Made by a program: the position numbers and the translations under genes. 64,000 nucleotides of DNA. Origin: Apostichopus japonicus. Its lineage: Eukaryota; Echinodermata; Holothuroidea; Aspidochirotida; Stichopodidae. Of this stretch, positions 13,161 to 23,151 are shown piece after piece (within the stretch, counting starts at the first letter, position 1; each line of letters opens with the position of its first letter). The stretch covers positions 7,004,714-7,068,713 of the forward strand of contig NC_092567.1 in the NCBI RefSeq assembly GCF_037975245.1, written 5' to 3'. The notes below the pieces were generated by a model. The model ran no database searches. It was not told where the DNA came from and saw nothing but the letters and a program-made list of their open reading frames with translations.

Positions 13161-13242
13161 AGACAAATGCATTTAAATCCCCACTCCGTCCCCCGAACGC
13201 TACTAACCGATATAGTGGCGGGTGGTAACACCGGATTGTTAG

Positions 13243-13735
13243 CAGGCGCGTATCCAGGGAGGGGGCGTTGGGGGCGCGCGCCCCCCGGGTAAGAAAAGGA
13301 GGAGAGAAAAAAGGAGAAGAAAAGGAAAAAAGAGGGGAAAAAAGAGGAGGAGAAGAGGAAGGAAGGGAAAAGAAAAAGAAGAAAGATAGAAAAAGGAGAA
13401 AAAGAGGGAGTAGAAGAAAAACGCCAAGACACCGGGAAGAGAAAGAGGAACAGTGACATCATTACAGCGCTGATCCCTATTATATACACAGGGTAGCCAA
13501 TGACGGATCAAGGATTATGGAAGGGGCGTTTGCCTCACCCTACCCCTTACACCGACAACTCCATTTTTGACGTTTCCATTTTTCCTCTCTCACTCATGAT
13601 CTATATACTATATATGGTCTATCATAAGGCGTGTGTGTGTATATACGCCTTAAACAATTGTAGAATTGTGCTATGAAACCAACTGTGGCTGGTCTCGAAC
13701 TCGACCGTGTCGTCGGGGAACATGACACATTTCGG
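13243..13735. repeat. Dispersed repeat with purine tract, copy 1
   Basis: It starts at GCAGGCGCGTATCCAGG, runs through GGGGCGCGCGCCCCCCGG, a purine-only GA tract of about 160 bp, ACGCCAAGACACCGGGAAGA and TACCCCTTACACCGACAACT, and ends at ACATTTCGG. A second copy lies at 52943-53394 in the same orientation. Long frames in the purine tract are low-complexity artefacts. Confidence 0.85.
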
Positions 13736-13807
13736 GAAGGGGGCGACCGACCCCCCCCCCCCCCTTCAGCATATTTTTTTTATGATATCGCCAGTAATTT
13801 CAAAATA

Positions 13808-13930
13808 GAAAGTGCTTAGATGCAACTTACAAGACCTGGGAAGTGTCGTTTCCAGCGATCTGGGAGGCATTTTCGGCCAAAATTTACTTGAACGCTTCGC
13901 GCCAAACTTATGGTGGCGCTACGCTTAGAT
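13808..13930 (-). repeat. Copy of the CTAAGCGGAGCGCC dispersed family, inverted
   Basis: Read on the - strand it gives the same order: TATCTAAGCGTAGCGCCACC, TTTGGCGCGAAGCG, a CAGATCGCTGGAAACGACAC block, then TTCCCAGG. Confidence 0.8.
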
Positions 13931-14073
13931 AATTTGCCTACAGGCTTCGCCCCTCCCTTGGCAAATTCCTCGCTACGCGCCTGTTCGAATTTGTAAAGCA
14001 ACCGCAGCAGATATCACATCATATCAGTGAGCATGAAAATGGCGTTCCAGGATGAACAGCCTCAAAACTGTCC

Positions 14074-14362
14074 GACTTGCCCGAAAAAATAACCAAAAAT
14101 TTTTGTGCGCTCTGCGCGCGTTCAACATGTTATGGTCAATATCATATAAACAAGCATCGGTTATTTACCCTACATCGCATACCATCGTGTACCGTACGGT
14201 CCGTGAAAGTTGCGCAGTTTACCGCGGGATGCTAATGTAAACAACGAAATGTCTTATGGTGATGGAGAAAAAGGCATGGAGGTCCAATTATGTCAAAACT
14301 CTCTTTTACATTAGAAATGGCGAATTAGGGGCTGCAGCCCCCCCCCCGCCTCCTACGCCTAT
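14074..14362. mobile_element. Truncated copy of the CATAGGCGTAGGA MITE
   Basis: It contains ACTTGCCCGAAAAA, GCGCTCTGCGCGCGTTCAAC, a pyrimidine run and the right end CTCCTACGCCTATG. The left terminus is missing. It is related to the complete copy at 4008-4391. Confidence 0.7.
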
Positions 14363-14496
14363 GTGTGTAGTGTTCGGTTTCGGAAATATCTGCTATTTTT
14401 TTTATTTCCTTCAACCAAGTTTTATAATAGCCGTTATAAGAGGTTTTAACATGGGCGGCGATCCGTACTTCCGAGTGGGGGGATATGACCTTGTTG

Positions 14497-14605
14497 ACTA
14501 TCTAAGCATAGCGCCACAATGTATTGGCGCGAAGCGTACAAGAAAATTTTGGGATTTACAAACCCTCTAGATGGCTGGAAACGGCACTTCCCGAGGTTTC
14601 CAAGC
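14497..14605 (+). repeat. Copy of the CTAAGCGGAGCGCC dispersed family
   Basis: ACTATCTAAGCATAGCGCCA, TTGGCGCGAAGCGTACAAG, AAAATTTTGGGATTTACAAA, CTAGATGGCTGGAAACGG and CACTTCCCG occur in the standard order. Confidence 0.82.
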
Positions 14606-15016
14606 GGCATATACCCAACTTTAAAATAGGGATATCATGTCCGAAATATCTCATAATCAGGATCCAAAATACTTTCTTTTTTTTTTAATTTCGGGTGTTA
14701 TTTTTGGAAAATTGCCCCTGTCAATCTTGTTTCAGGCGCTACGTTAGAATGTTCGAGAACTCTTTGATATTATTCGATGAAGAAAATGGCCTCATGCAGG
14801 CTATTATAGGCCTATACACATGCAATACACAATTACACATAGTTACATTCCTAGGTACCGATTGCTAGGGCATCCAGGTGAAATGTGTATTTAGCATTAC
14901 CGTGGTAACATGAGATTCTCAGCTGTTCGAGGTAACATGTACGTGTGTACAGGGGCGTCAATCCGATTTGAAACATGGGGGGGGGGGGACGGAATCGATT
15001 CGAGTATTCCGGCCGT

Positions 15017-15125
15017 AAGTACTATCTAAGCGGAGCGCCACCATCGGTTGGCGCGCAGCGTACAAGAAAATTTTTCTTTTGGCAGACCCCTCAGATTGCA
15101 GGAAACGGCACTTCCCGTGCATTAT
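15017..15125 (+). repeat. Copy of the CTAAGCGGAGCGCC dispersed family
   Basis: It is close to the inferred consensus: ACTATCTAAGCGGAGCGCCA, CCATCGGTTGGCGCGCAGCG, TACAAGAAAATTTT, CAGATTGCAGGAAACGGCAC and TTCCCG. A G-run (14978-14989) and a GGGGCGTCAATCC motif lie just upstream, as near other MITE ends in this window. Confidence 0.85.
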
Positions 15126-15307
15126 GGCAGAAAGCAACACCCCTAAAATTGATAAAAATTTCCGGAAATTTTTTATTTTGGGAAATATTCTCGAAGGAAG
15201 TGATCGCCATTTATTCCTAAGTTTACCAATTTCTCGTCTCCCAGAAGCGCCCAACATTTAAGATATCGAAACATTTTCGTGTTGGCTGATCCATGATCAC
15301 CGCTCAT

Positions 15308-15944
15308 CAAGGGCGGCGGAAGCACTTTTAATCTGGGGGGGGGGCACCGACATCAAAGGGCACTTTGCAGCAATTCGATTGGACTGATGCAGCCTTATAT
15401 TTAGTACCCTTTACAACTCTTATTTGTGTACACACATCACTCCATCAACGCCCCCCCCCCCTCTCTCAAGGAAAATATGCATACTAGCACTGCAATATCC
15501 AATGTGCAAATTGGGAAACAAAGAACACGTTTTCTTTTGAGACAAAATGAGGCGAAATCGTGCTAATTGCTAATGTAGGAATCTTCTGAATTAGAGTTTA
15601 TTTCTTGTTAATATCTTAACAAATTTGTTTCATTCGAAATAGTTTTGAGTTTGACCCACAGAAATTCACTAAGAGTCAGAGGCGTAGCCAGGAGTTGCAA
15701 AGTTGTATGCACGACTATCTGAGCGGAGCGCCACCATCGGTTGGCGCAGAGCGTAGTAGAAAATTTTTGGTTTTACAAACCCCTCAGATGGCCGGAAAAA
15801 GGCCCTTCCCGAGTGTTCATTCTGGTTCCTTGGCCTCTTGCTAACTTGAGACACCTCAATTTTTATGTAGAAAATGGGCACATTTTGAACCTGGGGAAAA
15901 GTGGGGGCACGTGCCCCCTGTGCCCCCCGGTTCCGACGCCCTTG
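15308..15944. mobile_element. Second CAAGGGCGGYGGAA-family hAT-like element
   Basis: The left end CAAGGGCGGCGGAAGCAC and right end GGTTCCGACGCCCTTG match the ends of the element at 3840-4486. Flanks CCGCTCAT (15300-15307) and CCGCCCAT (15945-15952) differ at one position and fit an 8-bp target duplication. It carries a G-run near the left end and another dispersed repeat inside (15713-15815). It encodes no protein. Confidence 0.8.
15713..15815 (+). repeat. Copy of the CTAAGCGGAGCGCC dispersed family, inside a MITE
   Basis: ACTATCTGAGCGGAGCGCCA, CCATCGGTTGGCGCAGAGCG, AAAATTTTTGGTTTTACAAA, CCTCAGATGGCCGGAAA and CCCTTCCCG occur in order. It lies within the element at 15308-15944. Confidence 0.82.
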
Positions 15945-16347
15945 CCGCCCATGCCCGTGAGAAGTGGTGACTGGGTGAAGAAATAGCCATGCCGTTTGAC
16001 AACATGGGCAGAAAAAGTGAAAGTAGCGAAACCTAAGGTAAAACGCGCGTTAACGAAGTGATTATTTTCCAGGTTAAGTGAGACTGTATCAACCGCGAGC
16101 TTAGGACAAACATATTCAAAGGTAATGGCATTACTAATCCCGATATGTCGTCTTTGATGTGTGTGGAAAATCCGCAACGACCATCAAAGAGCAATTGAAT
16201 ATTTAGTCTACTTTTCGATTTCGAAAACACTTTTTTTTAAATTATGACAAAATTTTATGACACCTTTGATTTTTTGGGGGGCCTGTGCCCCCGGGCCCCA
16301 ATGGGCACGACGCCACTGTCCCCAGGGCCTCAGATATAGGCCCATTG

Positions 16348-16687
16348 CAGGGGTGGGCAACCTTTTGAATGAATGGGCCAGATTTTAGGAGTGAAAGATT
16401 GACAGGGCCGCACCTAACCAACGGCCTGCTGCTGATTTCAAACCTTTGATTCCGAGGACGTTCAAGCAATAGGTGTGTGTATTCACAAAACCATAATGTC
16501 AATACAGTCCTGTTGATGATAATAGACCAACCTGACAGCATCATAAGTGCAGATAAATTCTAAGCAGCTAGCTCGTTTTTGGTGATGATGTAAAATAGAT
16601 TGATTTTTTTCTTTTTCTTGAGACATCTCACGGGCCGCAAAAAAATCACTGGCGGGCCGCATGTGGCCCGCAGGTTGCCCACCCCTG
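16348..16687. mobile_element. 340-bp hAT-type MITE, TIR CAGGGGTGGGCAACCT
   Basis: The left end CAGGGGTGGGCAACCT and right end AGGTTGCCCACCCCTG are exact 16-bp inverted repeats. The CAGGGGTGG start and the internal GGGCCGCA motifs are typical of hAT/Charlie-like short elements in animals. Flanking 8-mers do not match clearly. It has no coding capacity. Confidence 0.8.
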
Positions 16688-17195
16688 GTCTATAGGAACG
16701 ATGTCCCAAAATTTCCCCGGACATATAGGCGAAGGAAGCTATCCGCCGCGACTGCATGTGAGTTTCTCGACTTTCTGTCCTGGGAGTCATACCACAAAAT
16801 GGTGCATTTCCTCATACGCCATTATTAATAATTTAAATAACTAACTAATAAGGCACAGCCCATATCCGAGTTCGTATAGCGAGCTTAGCGCAAATTTGGC
16901 GCCAGCATGTTAAACCAGGTTGCTAGGTCTACGAGAATACATTTACATGAAATTTGAAAACAAGGATAGCAAGACAAACAACTTTTATTATGTTTTCAGG
17001 ACCTCACACATGCGCATGTATCGTTAGACTTAGAACAGGTCCCATGTGAGTGGTGGCTAAAGTGATGAAGGCATGAAAATAAATCAGTGGTTGTTCGTTG
17101 GAGTCCTCAAGCAAGTTACCTCGGTTGCTAGGTGGATTTGCATCTGGTTATCGGGTGAATTCTGGTCGGAGCGTACTATGTAACCACCATGTACC

Positions 17196-18031
17196 CAAGG
17201 ACGTAGCTAAGGCCTGATGATTGGGGGGGGGGGGTGTAGTGGCTGAAAATCTGTTTTGAAGCCAGAAAATTCCAACTGCTGCTTTGTACCCCCCACCCTC
17301 CCGCTACTTGTCAACGATACGGTCAGTGTCAGTCAGAAAACCCAATCTTTCGCGACTGCACTTCTGTTATGAACTTGTTGCGATACATTTGTACCCACTG
17401 GCACTCATTTCAAAAACTTATTGCCCCCCCCCCCCACCCCAACCAAATATTTTTGTGAAATTCGGGCAATATGCTGATAGCTTTTTTTGATAATTTGCAA
17501 TGTGTTTTTCAGTGGTTATACTGATATTATTATTACCCAACAATTATCACCAAGTCGGAAGGGTAATAAGACGGAAAATGATTGTATGCTATTTGCATGC
17601 GATGTAAAAACCGATGCATGCCTGTATGATATGCACATGAAAAATGCGAAAAATTTTGGTTATATTTTTCGGGCAAGTCGTTGCAACCCCCCCCCCCCCC
17701 CCTCACAAAACAAATTGGGCTCCTACGCCTATGACGGTAGTTCTATTAGGCATTTGTTTGTAGTATTCAAAATCATAAGAGGTTTTGTACGGTGGAGTAT
17801 AAGAATCGCGAGAAACAATTTCCCAAAGTGGGAAGGAAAACGTAGTAAATATGACAGGTTAAAGGTCAATTTTGACCAAAATTAAAAAAAAAAATTACAT
17901 GAAAAGGCCTAGATAAACTAGAGTGCGACAGTCGGAAATTCCGACTTTCGCACTCCAATGTTCCAACTAGCGTCAGTTTTACCATGGCTTGGGGGTGAGA
18001 CACACCCACACCCCCTCTAACGACGTCCCTG
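17196..18031. mobile_element. 836-bp hAT-like MITE (CAGGGACGT family), copy 1
   Basis: Left end CAAGGACGTAGCTAAGG and right end CCTCTAACGACGTCCCTG are imperfect inverted repeats. The left 200 bp (G-run, CAACGATACGGTCAGTGTCA, TTTCGCGACTGCACTT) and the right 250 bp (GTGGAGTATAAG..CGCGAGA, GCGACAGTCGGAAATTCCGA palindrome) match the complete copy at 35236-36431. A CATAGGCG-family piece is inserted in the middle. No target duplication is visible. The right end interrupts a transposase coding sequence. Confidence 0.75.
17430..17732. mobile_element. Truncated copy of the CATAGGCGTAGGA MITE
   Basis: It contains AATTTGCAATGTGTTTTTCA, the GTCGGAAGGGTAATAA and TTTTCGGGCAAGTCGTT blocks, a C-run, then the right end CTCCTACGCCTATG. 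The left end is not recognisable. It is nested in the element at 17196-18031. Confidence 0.65.
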
Positions 18032-18422
18032 TGCGGTGAATATGGAACACGATCACATGGTTCAGCCTCTGTTGAGTCATGGTGCTCCGTAGCCTTGTCT
18101 TCAAACGCCTCAAAGCACTAAAAGATCTCTCGGCTTCCGTCGAACTGGCGGAGGAGACGAGGAGCAACCGCAAGAGAGCTTCGACTTCACCAAACATAGC
18201 CCGTACCACTGGATTCATCAACTTGAATATTTGTCTATACCCTTCAACCGACGACGAATGGAACTGGCCTCGAAATAAAGGCAGACTCAGCTTAAGATTG
18301 TTGGAGAGCTCAGGGTACCAACTCACGAGATCTGGGTGGAATTCTCCATTCAGCAACATTGAGTGATATTCGAGGATATGAATCCTAAGATGTGTAAGCC
18401 GTAACCAAATAGAGCCACGACA
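18032..18422 (-). pseudogene. hAT transposase, C-terminal dimerisation region, broken at both ends
   Basis: On the - strand a frame of about 130 codons carries the hAT C-terminal dimerisation signature: SSASSTEAERSFSALRRLKT followed by LRSTMTQQRLNHVIV and FHIHR. By family knowledge this region dimerises hAT transposases and is also found in ZMYM-type relatives. Translation then runs straight into the CAGGGACGT terminus of the MITE at 17196-18031, which supplies a foreign tail and a stop at 17979-17981. Upstream the frame is lost near 18425, where G-rich MITE-like sequence begins. The DNA-binding and most of the catalytic regions are absent, so the copy is inactive. Confidence 0.85.
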
Positions 18423-18429
18423 CTACTCT

Positions 18430-19620
18430 TTTTCCAAATGTGTGGGGGGGACATTTGATATTGTTTCCCCCATCCATCAAAATGTGGGGGGGGGACGTGT
18501 CCCCCCGTCCCCCCCTGGATTGACGCCCATGCGTATGTAGGCCTACTATAGGGCCTATATGAATCATCGAGGTAAATGAATCTGGAGGATTCATGTCAAT
18601 TGGGCGCGCGCGTACCATGCATGGAGGGTCATGTGATGTGTTCCAGGGTGGTACTAATATATTACTCTCCCCATTACGCATGATGATTTCACCCAACTAG
18701 TACGTAAATGTGTATGCGTGCTTAGAGCAGCAGACGACGTGCACCCGTTACCTAGCAATAACCGTGCCTGTAGCCTAACGTGATAGCTATATTCCCGTCG
18801 AGCAGCATTAGGCTCTGTTCCATGGAGAATTCCGTGGTTGCACTGAACTAAACATTTCCCCACAGCAACACGTCCAGTTCAACAATCCTTTTCGACAAAA
18901 AATCGTTCTTGAAATACAATTCAGACATCGACATCAAGGTCACGTCTCGACGTAAGTCAGTGTTAGATTCAAATTTTCTGGCAGGACGGGCCAACAGTTC
19001 AAGCACTCAATCACAGAAAGTAAAATTCATGACAAGGCAAGGCTTAGGGCGATAAACTTACAAACAATGATATGACCAGAAGGACTGGATCCCATTTTTC
19101 AATAAAAAGTTCCTTTAAATGCAGTGCTTAACCATTGAAAGTATACATATCATTACTATATAGCACAATAAAAGTTTGCAACAAGTAGCGAAACATCTAA
19201 AAGCGTTTGACCGAGCGATGATGATAGGTAACAGGTAGAGCACCTTTATCATTAATATTAATCAATATTTGTTTCTGCTTGAATTTTGAGAGTTGCTTAA
19301 GCACTACAAAATTTTGCTTGTAACTGCCAATGTATACCACTTAGGTTGGTATCAGTAACTGCATGATTATGGAGTGCATATAATCCCACTTTAATGAAAT
19401 ATTTAACACTTACTGTACTTCAAACTTTTTGAGTTTCTTCAATTGGTCATACAACTCTTCTTGGAACTTGAAGAAAAACTGTTGCAAACAGATCTCTGTT
19501 GAATCAAAGCAAAGAACCATGAATTGTAAAAATAGGCCTGGGGGGGGGGGGTCTTAAAAAACAAATTTCCAGAGGACAAGAAATTCGGGCAAAAGTCCTG
19601 AAAAATTCTGGCAGCCTAAG
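18430..19620. other. No gene recognised; MITE-like fragments
   Basis: It holds G- and C-runs around 18443-18520 and a GGATTGACGCCCATG end-like motif near 18523-18537. Further right are AT-rich unique sequence and a G-run (19540-19551). No coding exon was found. Confidence 0.35.
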
Positions 19621-19628
19621 AGGAGAAA

Positions 19629-19641
19629 CTATATATATATA

Positions 19642-19723
<82 letters not shown>

Positions 19724-19724
19724 T
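19629..19724. repeat. (TA)n microsatellite
   Basis: About 95 bp of TA dinucleotides with a single TTTA interruption near 19644. Confidence 0.95.
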
Positions 19725-20292
19725 GCAGTAGCTTGCCCAAATCTTTTTCAAATTTTTGCCCGACAATTCATCGATTTTCTTTATTTAGCATCATGATGCC
19801 CGAATATTTCCGTGTAACACCACCGTAAGCACAGCTCACCTGGGCTACCACACTTTTTGCGCGATCAATTTTTTTTCTAACTAGTCAACTGTATATCTGG
19901 TCATCTCCGACATGAGTGTATATAAGAAACATTTTCTTTTTGATGGAATGGATGGTGGGGGGGGGGGGGGAGTGCCTACAAGCCTAGAAGTACAGGTTTA
20001 TCATATTCTTTGTTACATTTTATACTGTTTTGTGAGACAAATTGCAGTCTCACCCGACACAGCGACATTATCCCGCCTACGTGTCGTTGAACAATGTATG
20101 TTTTTCTGGAGGTAGCTGAGTACTGTGTTAAAATAATAAATACGGTAACTAAATATGAGCTTAAAAAATATACTGTCCTATTTTTCCTCTTCAAAGTGAT
20201 GTAACCATTTTTTCTTCTTCTAATTTGCCAAATTTTTGGGGAAGTGTCAATTTCTAAAATGTGAGATTATAAAATAAAGAATGTTTATATGC

Positions 20293-20403
20293 AACTTGCA
20301 AGGCCTCAGATGTGCCGTTTCCGGCAATCTGAGAGGCTTTTTTTGCCAACAATTTTCTTGTACGCTACGCGCCAACCGATGGTGGCGCTCCGCTTAGATA
20401 CTG
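20293..20403 (-). repeat. Copy of the CTAAGCGGAGCGCC dispersed family, inverted
   Basis: Read on the - strand: TATCTAAGCGGAGCGCCACC, ATCGGTTGGCGCGTAGCG, TACAAGAAAATTGTTGGC, CAGATTGCCGGAAACGGCAC, then CTGAGGCC. Confidence 0.85.
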
Positions 20404-20559
20404 TCACAGGAACTTTCGGGCACAAAACTTTCTGCCCCCCGAATTAAAATGGTCCCGTACGCCTATGACCTCGGCCCACAACATTAGGCTTCTGTACTCA
20501 ATGTGGTACAATTACATACCATATGCGCAATCGTTCCAAGCTTCTGAGATATTATGTTT

Positions 20560-20910
20560 AGGAAGGTGCGTTAGTGTAAGGACAGGTTAGAGGGGAGTGA
20601 GGTAACTGTTTGGCATTTTTTGACTTCAAATGACCTTTATGACCTCCGACAAAATCAAAGTTTCTTTTACTCAATGTTATGCACTATCTTACCAAGTACG
20701 AGATCTGCCCAAGCGTCCAATATTGAGATACCATGTTTACAAGGTTTCACAATTTGACCCGAATGACCTTTGACCTCAAACAATACAATACGCTTCTTGT
20801 ACTCAACAATGTACTCTTTTGCACAAACTATGGGATCAATCTAAGCTTCGATTTTTACAATGTGGGCGGTACAAAGACACGCACACACACGCCAGCATGA
20901 ATAAATAGGT
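20560..20910. repeat. Degenerate repeat with TGACCT motifs and a CA tail
   Basis: Two related half-units of roughly 110 bp contain TTGACTTCAAATGACCTTTA and TTTGACCCGAATGACC, with TGACCTTTGACCT at 20764-20776. The block ends in ACACGCACACACACGCC. The layout suggests an old dispersed repeat. No coding potential was found. Confidence 0.5.
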
Positions 20911-22385
20911 TACGATTATTATCAAAGCCAGGAAAGCTGCTCTTCAGAAGTTGAACATTAAATTGCAGAGTTTCAAACTGACATCACATAAAATTATCTT
21001 CTCAAAACTAAAACAAATGAAATTTAATTTCTGGAAACAATTGTCAGGAAACTGAAGTTTTCCTCTAATTAACTTATTCCCGTCTTTATTATTGTTGGCA
21101 ATAATGGTTAATTTAAGTCGAAACTGATTTATTGTGTGAAGACAGCTACAGCACTTTACCCTCACATAAGCCAGCAAATACTCAGAACTGATTAAGTTGC
21201 TGATTATTTTTAAGGAAATTCTGGAGGAATTATGCCAATCCTCCTCCTCCCCCACCCCCCCCCCCCAAAAAAATACTGCAAAGAAATCTTACTTGTGCAA
21301 AATTCTTTAAGTAAAATTGAATTGAATTTCTTCTTCTGAGGAAGGCCTGTGGTACTGTTAATAAGTGTGTACAGTACTTTCTCATTCACAGCCTTCACTT
21401 CATACGGCCCAATTAGCCAAGAGTTTTCGAGCTTCCCTCCTCTTCGGGCATCCTTTCTAGCATTCCGTACGAGAACACTGGAACCAACTTCGAAGCTCTG
21501 AATAAAATAAAATCCAGCAGATATATGTAAACATCATAATACAATGCATATGTTGCCATTCATTTAACTACAACTTCAATGTACAACATAGCATTATATA
21601 ATTACCTTTTTTGGTGCCTATTATCCAAATTCTTTTTTTGCCGTTCTTGGGCTTTGCCAATATTTTCTTTCACAACACCTTTGATTATGTCCCGCGACTG
21701 TGACATGAGTTGAAAAACCCTCTCCCGCTGTGCATCGCTGCAGTCTGTAGTAGGAGCTTCTGGTTGGACAATGGAGTCTTCAATGTCGACTGGTCGCAAT
21801 GGCTCTCTGGATATATGAAGATAAATTAACATTCAATTATTCACAACACTTTCTTGACTGAAGAATAAATAAATTTTTATATATTTTATTTTCACTATTA
21901 AGACCATTGAACCAGAAATTTGAGTCACATCACATACTCAAACCAGCACAAATATAAAACCCTTATATATATTCTGTGCTGTTATAGGTCCAACTTGCAT
22001 ACCAGTCAATTATGATAAATATATAGTATATGAAAAACAAAACCAATGTCAGTGGCATTAATTGCATGTATCTTTTAAATTAATGGGCATGCATTTACAG
22101 TTTAATGAATGTTCATATTTTGTACTTGCTGCAGAGTGTACCATATACAGGGTTAATATTTATTTATTTAGATATTATAACTTAAATTGGGTTATTGATG
22201 GTCCTCTATTTAGCGTTTTTTCCCAGGACCTGGGATGTGTCAAATTAGATTTTATCGCACAGAGGACTGGTGTAGCTATGCAAGATTTGTCCAAACTCTC
22301 TTATCCCTGATTGCTTTTTCTCTGTATATGGCCTTAGCAAATGTAAATCTCTATTCAGCAATGGCAGGTTTAAATTATTACAAAC

Positions 22386-22676
22386 CTTCCAAACATCACA
22401 GCAAAAGGTGAAAGACCTATTGAACCATGTCTGGCTGTATGGTACCCCATGAGAATTGAAGACAGCATTTCATCTCAGTCATGTTGGTTTTCATTGACAA
22501 CCTTGATGAGTGACCTTTGCAGAGTTTGGTTGAATCTTTCATCAAGCCCATTGGTCTGTGGGTGGTAGCTAGATGATTCTCTGTGGTCTACCCCTATCAT
22601 GTCAAACAGGGACTTGTTCAGAGCATTAACAAATTCTCCTCTCTGGTCTGAGATGACAATTTTCATGCACCCAAAT
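22386..22676 (-). pseudogene. Integrase-core exon with catalytic Asp and Glu, one TGA
   Basis: It carries KIVISDQRGEF, HRESSSYHPQTNG and LDERFNQTLQRSL, the second and third parts of the DDE triad. A TGA at 22475-22477 sits in NENQHD*DEML, where relatives commonly have Trp, so TGG to TGA is likely. Coding continues after it (GYHTARHGSIGLSPFAVMFG) to a GTTTGT donor in phase 2. Confidence 0.85.
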
Positions 22677-22989
22677 CTAAATAAATGGAAACATTTAAAT
22701 AACTATTGTTAAAGTATTGATTACGAGTAATGTAATGAACTACTGGCATCTGCAGAATGGCTACATGGTTTAATCAGAAAATCATTTCAGCACTGATTTA
22801 AAAAAAAAAAGTAAGTTAAAAGCACTGACCATATCCCACTAACATTTCATTGACATTAACTTAAGAAACAACTTCTATAAATTCCTGTAACCATTTGGCC
22901 GCTTTCTGGGTCACAGTTAAAACAGTGCAAATGCAGGTCTGCATAACTAATTCCATGTAAAGTAGAAACAAAAGTAGATGGATATTTAC

Positions 22990-23151
22990 CTGGCCATGGT
23001 TTCAAACAGAAAGTTTGCAACAGTTTTTGCTGTTTTGTTTCTGTACAGCAACAGCCTCTGGCCATTTTGAAAAATAGTCACATAGGGTTTATATGATGTA
23101 CTTATTTCCATTGATGGTCTCTGGAAGGGGTCCAATCATATCCACACCCAT
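22990..23151 (-). pseudogene. Integrase-core exon with stop and frameshift
   Basis: The acceptor TTTTTTTAG lies just before ATGGGTGTGG and the donor GTAAAT follows. It encodes the first catalytic Asp (VDMIGPLPE) and DYFSKWPEAVA. An in-frame TAA precedes TLCDYF, and an extra A in a CAAAACAGC run shifts the frame over the last 18 or so codons. The shifted frame ends in phase 2 and joins the next exon correctly. Confidence 0.8.

Noticed and set aside
13124-13511. Phe/Ser/Pro-rich - strand frames and Lys/Glu-rich + strand frames (also 52790-53254)
   Set aside because: They come from the purine tract of a dispersed repeat and differ between its two copies.
22856-23065. Cys-rich - strand frame beginning MARGCCCTETK
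   Set aside because: It overlaps the integrase exon out of frame. The conserved integrase reading explains the segment.
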